A DNA stretch of 64,000 nt, taken from G965197555 sp965197555. GTDB taxonomy: Bacteria > Chloroflexota > Dehalococcoidia > Lucifugimonadales > UBA3495. The notes beneath the pieces were generated by a model. That model made no database searches. It saw only the letters and a program-made list of their open reading frames with translations, and was not told where the DNA came from. Made by a program: the position numbers and the translations under genes. The DNA is taken from positions 1,178,001-1,242,000 of the forward strand of contig OZ240213.1 of NCBI GenBank assembly GCA_965197555.1. Reading direction: 5' to 3'. Of the stretch, positions 31,801-39,320 are shown one piece after another; the stretch's first letter is position 1; every line of letters starts with the position of its first letter.

Positions 31801-32301
31801 CTACCCTTGCCTTAGCTGCTCCCCTTCTTCCAACACCTGGGTGATCAGTTCCTCGTGGGCCTGCCGGTCCAGGGAGCGCCGGATGACCCTCTCCGCAGCG
31901 GTAATGGCCAGATCGCCAAAGTTGGACCTTACCTCTTCTATGGCGGCGTCTCGTTCCCTCTGGATGTCGGTGCGGGCCCGCTCCACGAATGAGTCCGCTT
32001 CCCGACGCGCACGGTCCATTTCGTCAGACCGGTAGCGATCCGAAGCTTCCCGAGCTAGCTCCAGCAAGCGCTGCCCTTCGACCCGCGCCTCCCTTAGCTG
32101 GTCCTCAATAGCTTCCCTGGAGGATGACGCTTCCTCCCTTGCTCTATCAGCGGCCTCCAGGCTTTCCCGGATGCGCTCCGACCGTTGGTCTAACAGCCGG
32201 ATAATAGGCCGGTAAGCGAAGACAAAGAGGATGCCCAGAAGGATCGCGAAGTTTATTAGGTACGCGATCAAGCTCGGTAGGTTGATGCCTAACGCCGTCA
32301 T
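31801..32301 (-). CDS. atpF: ATP synthase Fo subunit b
   Basis: A 166-residue protein with one N-terminal membrane helix (IAYLINFAILLGILFVFAYRPI) and a long charged coiled coil (EAADRAREEASSSREAIEDQ onwards). It is the peripheral stalk. It starts 1 nt after the atpE stop, implying translational coupling. Confidence 0.96.
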   Translation of the reverse strand: MTALGINLPSLIAYLINFAILLGILFVFAYRPIIRLLDQRSERIRESLEAADRAREEASSSREAIEDQLREARVEGQRLLELAREASDRYRSDEMDRARREADSFVERARTDIQRERDAAIEEVRSNFGDLAITAAERVIRRSLDRQAHEELITQVLEEGEQLRQG

Positions 32302-32302
32302 G

Positions 32303-32557
32303 TCAGACCACGAATAGCAAGATCACCGAGACAATTAGGGCATAAATACCCAGGGCCTCGGCGAACGCGATGGCCAGAATCATGTTGGTCGTGATCGAGC
32401 CCGCGGCCTCCGGGTTTCGCCCGATCGCTCCCATAGCGCCGGCCCCCAGGATACCAATGCCGATGCCAGGGCCTACAACCCCCAAGCCGATGGCGATGCC
32501 AGCGCCAATGTACTTGGCCGCCTCTCCGGTGAACCCCTGTAACAGAACCAGATCCAT
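32303..32557 (-). CDS. atpE: ATP synthase Fo subunit c
   Basis: An 84-residue two-helix hairpin with the polar loop RNPEA (47-51) and the ion-binding Glu67 in AIAFAEALGIY. The residues around Glu67 (A-L) and lack of the Gln/Ser-Thr set of Na+-type rings suggest proton coupling; this is an inference. AGGAGGAG is 7 nt before the ATG. A 138-bp gap separates it from atpB. Confidence 0.97.
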   Translation of the reverse strand: MDLVLLQGFTGEAAKYIGAGIAIGLGVVGPGIGIGILGAGAMGAIGRNPEAAGSITTNMILAIAFAEALGIYALIVSVILLFVV

Positions 32558-32695
32558 GTTTGCTTCTCCTCCTCACCGAGGGTAATCGTTCCGGTTTCGC
32601 GTGTCGTGAATACTATCTTCTTAGCAGAGGGCCTGAAAAACTCTTCTCAGTGGTGGGGTCCTTGCCCTCATGTTACCAAAGAATTGCTAATACGA

Positions 32696-33670
32696 TCAGT
32701 GCTCCTCACGGCGCACCGCGACTGACAGGAATACCAGCGTAAGCCCCGCAAAAATAACGGCTTGAATGAGCCCCACCAGCAATTCCAGGCCAAATACGAA
32801 TTGAGTGGCTACGAATGGGACCAGGAAGGTGATCATGACTACAAGAATCTCACCGGCAGTCATGTTGCCGAAGAGCCGGAAGGTAAAGCTGAACACCCGC
32901 ACCAGCTCGCTGACCAGTTCAAGGAACCCCACGAAGGCGTCTATAAGTCCGGTCAAACGCAAACGGAACAGGTTTCCAAGAGCAAAGAACTTCTTCAGAT
33001 AGCCTAGGCCGTGGGCACGGAACCCCCAATACTCAACGAAGACAAAGGATATCAACGCCAGGGCCAATGGCATGTTCAAGTCCGTCCCCGCGGAGCGCAA
33101 CAGGTGGGCTTTGATGTCGTTATGGCTGTCTACGAAGCCAACAAATTGATAGAAGGGAAAGAGCGCAATCCATGCGTTGAACAGAACAAAAAAGAAGATG
33201 GTTGCCACCACCGGGAACGCTCTTCGGGCCATGTCCGGCCCCAAAACCCCGCTGGCGAAGCTGAGCACTCCTTCTACCAGTGCCTCAACCAGGCTTTGAA
33301 AACGTCCTGGCACCAGCGCTCGCTTCCTGACACCCAGAACGAAGAATAGGATGATAACGATAGTGGTGAGCCACGCGGAGAGGAGAGTGTTGGTAACCGC
33401 AAACTTGCTGGCGGGTAGAAGAGGCGCGTGGGCCTCCCCGTCTTCGGCCTCACTGCCGTGTTCTCCGGTCAAACCAAGATACTTGTCTCTAGTGTCGGCG
33501 GGCAGTACCGGTTGGGGAGGAAGGTGTATCTCCGGGGTCTTGACGAAGGGCTCGGCGTCGCCGCGAATGGATGCCCCCACTGCTCCCATTGCCAAGCCAA
33601 CGATTAGCAGCACCACCAGGGCTAGGCCCGTCACAAGCAACAAACGCTTGGCCAGCGCACCCGAAGGCAC
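32696..33670 (-). CDS. atpB: ATP synthase Fo subunit a
   Basis: A 324-residue membrane protein. The essential Arg is in LVSELVRVFSFTFRLFGNMTAGEI, with the final helix pair VPFVATQFVFGLELLVGLIQAVIFAGLT. An additional N-terminal helix (LLLVTGLALVVLLIVGLAMGAV) and a 70-residue loop precede the canonical fold. GTG start overlaps the upstream stop by one base. Confidence 0.96.
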   Translation of the reverse strand: MPSGALAKRLLLVTGLALVVLLIVGLAMGAVGASIRGDAEPFVKTPEIHLPPQPVLPADTRDKYLGLTGEHGSEAEDGEAHAPLLPASKFAVTNTLLSAWLTTIVIILFFVLGVRKRALVPGRFQSLVEALVEGVLSFASGVLGPDMARRAFPVVATIFFFVLFNAWIALFPFYQFVGFVDSHNDIKAHLLRSAGTDLNMPLALALISFVFVEYWGFRAHGLGYLKKFFALGNLFRLRLTGLIDAFVGFLELVSELVRVFSFTFRLFGNMTAGEILVVMITFLVPFVATQFVFGLELLVGLIQAVIFAGLTLVFLSVAVRREEH

Positions 33671-33912
33671 TAGATCTTACCTCCTTTGCCTGGTCGGCTT
33701 CGCTGCCTGCTCCCGTAAAGCATAGGTTGGACAAGCTTATAAAGGCCCCAGAAGGCGAGGATACTACCCAACACCGTACCTAGCAAGGTGAACAGGGGAG
33801 CGGAACCCACAAGCTTATCTAGCCCAAGTCCTGCAAGAACGCCCAACACTATACAGGCAGCCACGTACCAGCCTAAACCCGTAACGCGCAGGGCCAATAC
33901 CCACCAAGTCAT
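33670..33912 (-). CDS. AtpI/AtpZ-type small membrane protein
   Basis: An 80-residue protein with two membrane helices (LGWYVAACIVLGVLAGLGLD and LFTLLGTVLGSILAFWGLYK), in the first position of the atp operon as usual for AtpI/AtpZ proteins that aid c-ring assembly or Mg2+ supply. I chose ATG 33912: a GTG at 33942 would overlap the -10 box of the apparent operon promoter, and GGCGGAGG lies just before the ATG. Its stop TAG overlaps the atpB GTG. Confidence 0.8.
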   Translation of the reverse strand: MTWWVLALRVTGLGWYVAACIVLGVLAGLGLDKLVGSAPLFTLLGTVLGSILAFWGLYKLVQPMLYGSRQRSRPGKGGKI

Positions 33913-33929
33913 CGCCTCCGCCAAACTCG

Positions 33930-33942
33930 GTGATATTATCAC
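33930..33942. promoter_or_regulatory. Operator-like palindrome over the atp -10 box
   Basis: GTGATATTATCAC is a perfect inverted repeat (GTGAT-ATT-ATCAC) covering the -10 element. GTGA-N5-TCAC is close to, but one base shorter than, the GTGA-N6-TCAC core of Rex and CRP-type sites. Confidence 0.45.
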
Positions 33943-33962
33943 TACCGTCTTGAACTAGTCAA
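33933..33962 (-). promoter_or_regulatory. Promoter of the atp operon
   Basis: On the minus strand TTGACT (33957-33962), an 18-bp spacer and TAATAT (33933-33938). Transcription would begin near 33926, giving a very short leader to ATG 33912. Confidence 0.6.
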
Positions 33963-34000
33963 TTGAATCCAGTGTTACGGCTTCCGTAGTTCGTATAGAA

Positions 34001-34032
34001 AAAGGCCCGGCTGCTCGTGCGCCCGGGCCTTT
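34001..34032 (-). terminator. Intrinsic terminator after the DUF151 gene
   Basis: AAAGGCCCGG (34001-34010) pairs with CCGGGCCTTT (34023-34032). On the minus strand the stem is followed by TTC after five T residues, a proper U-tract, ending transcription of the gene at 34061-34621 just before the atp promoter. Confidence 0.85.
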
Positions 34033-34060
34033 GTCGCCACTATCGGGTTAGGAGTGTCTT

Positions 34061-34621
34061 TTACCTGCTGGGCTGCTGTTTTCCGAAGTCCTCCAGGTCC
34101 AGCGTGTCGATGAAGTCTGTGAAGGCCGACATTCGGCGAAGCTCTTCCTCATCCACTTCGGCCGCTTGCTCTGCTGGTTGATCCCCTTCCGGCTCCTGCC
34201 CTATCGGCCTGCCGGTCTCTTTGTCGAGCAGGATACCGGCCTTGTCCAGCACAGACTCTTCCACGTAGATGGGCACTTGGGCCCGGACCGCCAGAGCCAC
34301 GGCATCGCTTGGACGGCAGTCAATCTCCTTGGCCACGCCGTTTGTTTGTATCGTAATTTTGGCGTAAAAAGTATCGTTGTGCAGGTCGCTCACCAGGATG
34401 TGTTGTACTGTACCTCCCAAAGTGTCGATCACAGTACGCAACAAATCGTGGGTCAGTGGGCGGGGAACGCTTAGCCCCTGTAGCTTTACGGCGATGGCGT
34501 CGGCTTCTGCTGGCCCGATCCATATAGGCAGATACCGGTCGGTATCCTTTTCCTTGAGGATAACAACCCGCTGGTAGTTCATCGGGCTGACTCGTATGCT
34601 GTCTATGGTCATCTCCTGCAT
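34061..34621 (-). CDS. Bifunctional nuclease-family (DUF151) protein
   Basis: A 186-residue protein with MTIDSIRVSPMNYQRVVILKEKD, LPIWIGPAEADAIAVKLQG, RPLTHDLLRTVIDTLGG and DCRPSDAVALAVRAQVPIYV, the full BFN/DUF151 signature. Some plant homologues have nuclease activity; the bacterial role is unclear. ATG 34621 has GGAGG 8 nt upstream; GTG 34627 is less well spaced. The acidic Glu-rich C-terminal tail is likely disordered. Confidence 0.9.
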   Translation of the reverse strand: MQEMTIDSIRVSPMNYQRVVILKEKDTDRYLPIWIGPAEADAIAVKLQGLSVPRPLTHDLLRTVIDTLGGTVQHILVSDLHNDTFYAKITIQTNGVAKEIDCRPSDAVALAVRAQVPIYVEESVLDKAGILLDKETGRPIGQEPEGDQPAEQAAEVDEEELRRMSAFTDFIDTLDLEDFGKQQPSR

Positions 34622-35112
34622 TCCCACTGCCTCCGTGTCTACGCCGGGCCGGGTTGATTGCGGGTTGATTGATTGTATTCCCCGCTATTTTTCAATGTCA
34701 ACCCAGCTACGACCAACTGGGGGGCGCTGCATGCACCGGTAGCTTGGTCGACTGGGCGATTCTTTTGCGTCTAACTGCAGGCAGTGCCGTAGCGAGGCCT
34801 ACAGCTCCGGGTGTACCGATGGTCGTTCCTGTTGGACAGGTTCATCTGCCAAGACCGGGCCCAGGAAGCCTTCTGTCTCGGTCTCGCGGTAGATCTGCCT
34901 GGTTACAGTTGGGCGCAACCGGCTTGACCAGTACCGGCAAAGTCGGCCTGCCAGGCGTTATATAAGACCTGGACTTCCCCAATAAGTCTTAGCCGTCACC
35001 CGTCAAGGGGTAAGGGACGTTAACTCTCCGCTTTCACGAGGGAGGGTTAACGGGGTGGTGGTAAAGTGTTCTCGCCAATATTAGTTGGAAAAGGTCCTAG
35101 GGCCGGAGTTTC
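34622..35112. other. Intergenic region with one hairpin
   Basis: About 490 bp without a convincing gene; a plus-strand frame at 34669-34965 has no RBS or family-like sequence. The only structure seen is a 12-bp stem, 35018-35029 with 35041-35052 (CGTTAACTCTCC / GGAGGGTTAACG, one G-T), lying 60 bp past the end of the coiled-coil gene, probably its terminator although no U-tract follows. Confidence 0.5.
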
Positions 35113-35625
35113 CTACGCTTCCGCAAGGCGCCCGTCATAGCTGCCCATGCCTTCCCTGGACAGGAGGTCAATGCCCTTCCTAACGGAGCCGGTTATGGAG
35201 GTCAGTTCCTGTTCCAGGGACCTGAGGCTTCGTAACGCGTAAGCATCCGCTTCGGCGGTCCTTGATCTGGCCTCCGCTTCAGACTGCTGAAGCATTCTGG
35301 CCGCGCGTTGCTCCGAGTCTTTGGTGATTTTCTCGGCCCGAGCTTCCGCCAAGGCTACCAACTCGTTTTGGTCTAGCCGTTCTCTGTATTCTTCGTCCGC
35401 TTTGGCCTTGGTGCGCCGCGCATCTACCTGGGCCTGGTTGATGATGTGGTCCTTTTGAGACAAGACTTCTTCAGCGGCGCGCACCTCTTGAGGTATAGCA
35501 AGGCGCAACTGGTCCACCAACTCCATGGCCTTCTTCTTGTCAATCAGCATGTTACCGCTGACGGGCACGGCCTTGCTGGTCTCTATCAGAGTCTCCAATC
35601 GATCGATGATATTTATGATATCCAT
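35113..35625 (-). CDS. Coiled-coil protein (ATP synthase b / DivIVA-like)
   Basis: A 170-residue, highly charged, almost entirely helical protein (DIINIIDRLETLIETSKAVP start, then long E/A/R-rich heptads to 145). Such proteins beside coaD and rsmD in Chloroflexota are usually annotated as ATPase-subunit-like but have no membrane helix. A scaffold or cell-envelope role is possible; I cannot assign it. It lies 30 bp after coaD on the same strand. Confidence 0.75.
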   Translation of the reverse strand: MDIINIIDRLETLIETSKAVPVSGNMLIDKKKAMELVDQLRLAIPQEVRAAEEVLSQKDHIINQAQVDARRTKAKADEEYRERLDQNELVALAEARAEKITKDSEQRAARMLQQSEAEARSRTAEADAYALRSLRSLEQELTSITGSVRKGIDLLSREGMGSYDGRLAEA

Positions 35626-35655
35626 GATGACCCCCTCCCGGTCACTCCCACTGAG

Positions 35656-36141
35656 TTAGACCGTAATTCCGAACTTCGTATAAACCGCCTCTGCAACATG
35701 GGGCGGTACCATGCTGGTAACATCGCCACCCAGCCTCGCCACCTCCTTTAATAAGCTTGAGCTTATGAACATGTAGTCTTGCGAGGCCATGAAGAATGCC
35801 ATGTCCACTTGTGCTTCAAGCCTCCGGTTCATAAACGTCATATCGAATTCGTACTCAAAGTCCGAACCACTCCGCAGCCCCCTAACTATGACATCTGCGT
35901 TAACGTCTTTGGCATACCGCACTACCAGGCCTTCGAAGGTGGATACTGTGACATTAGGCAGGTGCTCCACCGCTTTTTCGAAAAGAGCAACCCGCTCTTC
36001 AGCATCGAACAAGAGGTCTTTGGAAGGTGCGCCGTATATCGCTATGATAACCCGCTCAAAGAGCCTGGATGCCCGGTTGGCTACATCTACATGCCCCATG
36101 GTGACTGGGTCGAAGCTTCCCGGATAAAGTGCGATTGTCAT
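35656..36141 (-). CDS. coaD: Phosphopantetheine adenylyltransferase
   Basis: A 161-residue nucleotidyltransferase with ALYPGSFDPVTMGH (T/HxGH motif, His17), ADVIVRGLRSGSDFEYE and the ISSSLLKEVARLGGDV loop. It makes dephospho-CoA from 4'-phosphopantetheine and ATP. It lies 8 nt downstream of rsmD, the common rsmD-coaD pair. Confidence 0.98.
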   Translation of the reverse strand: MTIALYPGSFDPVTMGHVDVANRASRLFERVIIAIYGAPSKDLLFDAEERVALFEKAVEHLPNVTVSTFEGLVVRYAKDVNADVIVRGLRSGSDFEYEFDMTFMNRRLEAQVDMAFFMASQDYMFISSSLLKEVARLGGDVTSMVPPHVAEAVYTKFGITV

Positions 36142-36149
36142 ATATAGGT

Positions 36150-36698
36150 CTATTCCCGGACAAAGAAGTCCACGAGGTTGTCCCCGTAAGCGCGATGAGA
36201 GAATAGCTGCAAAGGACCGTAGTTAGACTTCAACAATTGGCGTTTGGAATGCCCCACAACCACCACGCCTTCCGATTCAACTAAAGTGGCGGAATCGGAT
36301 ATACGCTCCAGTGGCGGGTCCAAGTCAGTCAGCCGATAGGGAGGGTCCATTATTATCAAGGCGTAGGGGCCTGGAAGCCTGTCTAACATACGGATGACGT
36401 CATCGCAGAAAACTGCGGCTTGGCCGTGCATTCCTGAGTTGGTCAGGTTTGCGTGGATGACTTGGCATTGTCTCCGATTGTGCTCAACAAAATCCGCCCA
36501 GATAGCGCCACGGCTTAGTGCCTCAATCCCCAGGCTGCCAGAGCCGGAGTACAAGTCCAACACCCTGCTGTTGTTATATAGGTCGGCGCTCAAGATGTTA
36601 AAGATCGCTGCCCGCACACGCTCGGTGGTGTTCCGGGTTCCAGGGGAGACGGCTCCCTTGAGCCGACGCCCTTTAGCTATTCCGCCAACTACGCGCAT
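36150..36698 (-). CDS. rsmD: 16S rRNA (guanine966-N2)-methyltransferase RsmD
   Basis: A 182-residue methyltransferase: RVVGGIAKGRRLKG and RPT-like region, VLDLYSGSGSLGIEALSRGA (AdoMet motif I) and IIMDPPYRL (motif IV DPPY). It methylates G966 in the 30S head. Same-strand partner of coaD. Confidence 0.96.
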   Translation of the reverse strand: MRVVGGIAKGRRLKGAVSPGTRNTTERVRAAIFNILSADLYNNSRVLDLYSGSGSLGIEALSRGAIWADFVEHNRRQCQVIHANLTNSGMHGQAAVFCDDVIRMLDRLPGPYALIIMDPPYRLTDLDPPLERISDSATLVESEGVVVVGHSKRQLLKSNYGPLQLFSHRAYGDNLVDFFVRE

Positions 36699-36923
36699 TG
36701 GGCTTACAGGCCGAAATTATACATAATGCCAACTTTTTTTCCTACGAAATGGCGAGTAGGTTTGCGCGAGTTTTAGCCCGTGCCAAGCCCGTGACTTCGG
36801 TTGACGCTCATAGGTAGCTGTGCTAACATCCAGCGCGTCTCGTCTAGGTTTGATACGTCTTGCCCCTGCTGGAGGATAGGAAGCTGGACCGCTGAGAACG
36901 GTACCTAGAGGAACGAATTGGGA

Positions 36924-37862
36924 ATGAATTTTCGCCAACGGCTGCAGAGCGTTGCTCCGGCCAAAGAGACCGTTCTCACCATCGGAGTGTTCGATGGAGT
37001 CCACTTAGGCCACCAGCACCTGCTTCGCAGGCTGGTCCAATTGGCTGGCCCTTCGTACTCGCCAGCCGTTGTGACTTTCACCAACCATCCCGCCACTGTC
37101 CTCCGTCCCGGCACCAGCGTGGGATATATTACCACCCTTGCCCAAAAATCGCGCTTGCTTTCGGAGCAAGGGGTTGAGGTTGTGGTGCCCTTGGAGTTCA
37201 CTCCAGAGCTCTCCCAAGTCAGCGCCGACAACTTTGTTGAGCTTCTGGTCGATTGCTTGAATATGAGAGGTCTGGTGATAGGGCCTGACGCGGCTTTGGG
37301 CCATAACCGGGAGGGCAACCTGGCATTCCTACAGAATAAAGGTTCCGCGCTGGGATTCTGGGTGGAAGAGGTCGAGCCCCTGTTGGTCGACGGGATACCG
37401 GTGAAGAGCAGGCGCATCCGAGATGCGATAAACCACGGCGAGGTGGCCACTTGCGCCCGTTTGCTGGGTCACTACCTCTCCATTTCCGGCAATGTGATAG
37501 TGGGGAACCGCAGAGGCAGGACCCTCGGATTCCCTACTGCTAACTTGCGGATGGATGAAGACGTTCTGATTCCCGCCGATGGAATCTATGCCACTTGGAC
37601 CACAATTGAAGGTGTCAGGCACCCATCGGCCACTAGCATCGGAATCCGCCCCACCTTTGGGTTGACCGAGCGGTTGGTGGAGGTGTTCGTGATGGACTTC
37701 GACTCCGACATTTACGGCATGGAGATTTGCGTGGACTTCGTCCGTAAGGTCCGAGACCAAGAGACTTTTTCGACGGTTGAAGCTTTGATCGACCAGATGA
37801 AAGAAGACGTAGCCCAGTCCAGGCTGGCCCTGGAGGAGGATAGTGGCTGGCACGGTGCTTGA
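36924..37862 (+). CDS. ribF: Bifunctional riboflavin kinase / FAD synthetase
   Basis: A 312-residue protein. The N-terminal FAD synthetase domain has TIGVFDGVHLGHQHLL and LVIGPDAALGHNREGN. The C-terminal riboflavin kinase domain has GNRRGRTLGFPTANL and GIRPTFG. It converts riboflavin to FMN and FAD, needed by the many flavoenzymes in this region. The start is uncertain: TTG 36918 is 5 nt from AGAGGA, and ATG 36924 is 11 nt away. It overlaps tyrS by 20 nt. Confidence 0.95.
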   Translation: MNFRQRLQSVAPAKETVLTIGVFDGVHLGHQHLLRRLVQLAGPSYSPAVVTFTNHPATVLRPGTSVGYITTLAQKSRLLSEQGVEVVVPLEFTPELSQVSADNFVELLVDCLNMRGLVIGPDAALGHNREGNLAFLQNKGSALGFWVEEVEPLLVDGIPVKSRRIRDAINHGEVATCARLLGHYLSISGNVIVGNRRGRTLGFPTANLRMDEDVLIPADGIYATWTTIEGVRHPSATSIGIRPTFGLTERLVEVFVMDFDSDIYGMEICVDFVRKVRDQETFSTVEALIDQMKEDVAQSRLALEEDSGWHGA

Positions 37863-39084
37863 TCCTCAGGTCCTTCAGCGTATCACCAAGCGGGGGGTCA
37901 GGGAGATCATCTCCCAGCAAGAGTTCGTTAACATGTTGGGAGGTGGTACCCCCCTGCGTCTCAAGATGGGCTTCGACCCCAGTCGGCCGGATATTCACTT
38001 AGGCCATGTGGTTGGGTTGCGCAAACTGCGGCAACTACAGGAGATTGGCCACCAGGTGATTCTCATAGTGGGGGACTGGACTGCCCAGATCGGAGACCCC
38101 AGCGGTCAGTCCGCCACTCGCCCGATGCTTACCCATGAAGAAGTGAATGCCAACGCCGAGTCCTACCTCCGCCAGTTCTTCAAGGTGGTGGACAAGGAGC
38201 GCACCCAAGTGGTGTGGCAGAGCGAGTGGTTTGGTAAATTCACCCTGGCCGACGTCATCCGGTTGACCGGCAGGTTCACGGTTGCCCAGTTTTTGGAGCG
38301 AGACGACTTTGCTCATCGGTTTCAGCAGCACCGGCCCATTGCTATCACCGAGTTGTTGTACCCGTTACTCCAAGCCTACGATTCGGTGGCCATCGAATCC
38401 GACGTGGAGTTCGGCGGCACGGACCAGAAATTCAATCTGCTCGTTGGCCGGGAGCTACAGGCCATGATGGGCCAGACACCTCAGCAGTGTTTCTTGATGC
38501 CAATCCTCGTCGGCACCGACGGGGTACAAAAAATGAGTAAGAGCCTGGGCAACTACATTGCTGTCGAAGAGCCGCCAAACGACATGTACGGTAAGGTCAT
38601 GTCTCTACCCGACGAAGTGATGATTTCCTACTTCGAATACCTTACGGATTTACCGGACGAAGAGCTTGCTCAGCTTGCCCAGGATTTGCCCAACGAAGCG
38701 GTGCATCCCATGGATCTCAAAAAACGCCTTGCTTGGGAGATCACGTCCCAATTTCATGGACGGCCCGAAGCCGATACCGCGCAGGATAATTTCGAGCAGG
38801 TCTTTCAGCGCCGCGACCTTCCAGAAAGCATGCCTGAATTCTCCCTGGGAGATCTAGCCGCCAGCGAAGCCGCTCAAGGGGGGGTCCGGCCAACCAGGCT
38901 TCTAGTCGCTACGGGACTGGCTGCCAGCAATTCCGAGGCAAAGCGCTTGGTGGCCCAAGGCGGCGTTGAGGTTGTTCGTACCGATGGAGCTACGCAGCGG
39001 TTGCGGGACGAGGCGGAGGTAGTGGCGCTGCGAAATGGCGATGTGATCAAGGTTGGTAGGCGCCGCTTCGTTCGCCTGACTTAA
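37843..39084 (+). CDS. tyrS: Tyrosyl-tRNA synthetase
   Basis: A 413-residue class I synthetase: FDPSRPDIHLGHVVGL (HIGH-type motif), VEFGGTDQKFNLL and KMSKS at 230-234, with a C-terminal S4-like RNA-binding domain (SNSEAKRLVAQGGVEV). GTG 37843 has GGAGGAGG immediately upstream, inside the end of ribF, indicating coupled translation. Confidence 0.97.
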   Translation: MAGTVLDPQVLQRITKRGVREIISQQEFVNMLGGGTPLRLKMGFDPSRPDIHLGHVVGLRKLRQLQEIGHQVILIVGDWTAQIGDPSGQSATRPMLTHEEVNANAESYLRQFFKVVDKERTQVVWQSEWFGKFTLADVIRLTGRFTVAQFLERDDFAHRFQQHRPIAITELLYPLLQAYDSVAIESDVEFGGTDQKFNLLVGRELQAMMGQTPQQCFLMPILVGTDGVQKMSKSLGNYIAVEEPPNDMYGKVMSLPDEVMISYFEYLTDLPDEELAQLAQDLPNEAVHPMDLKKRLAWEITSQFHGRPEADTAQDNFEQVFQRRDLPESMPEFSLGDLAASEAAQGGVRPTRLLVATGLAASNSEAKRLVAQGGVEVVRTDGATQRLRDEAEVVALRNGDVIKVGRRRFVRLT

Positions 39085-39320
39085 TCGCTGCGTCCCTTCC
39101 CCCGAGTTCGACGTGGCTGGCTCCCCATCGACTGACCGGCATCTGCCAGGACCGTTAACCATCAACCGGTGTCATATTCTCTGGGCCACCACACTTGCGT
39201 TGACACAGATTTTACGGCTAATTAGACTGGCTACATCGGCCAATAACATTGGTCTACACTCCGGCGAATAAATTCCTTGGTCCCCGCCGGATAATTTGCT
39301 TTCCTTTAGGGAGGTAACTG

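Noticed and set aside
33913..33942. GTG 33942 as start of the AtpI-like protein
   Set aside because: It overlaps the -10 box of the operon promoter; ATG 33912 is downstream of the expected transcription start.
34669..34965. Plus-strand 98-codon ORF in the gap between DUF151 and coiled-coil genes
   Set aside because: No RBS, no recognisable composition or motif.
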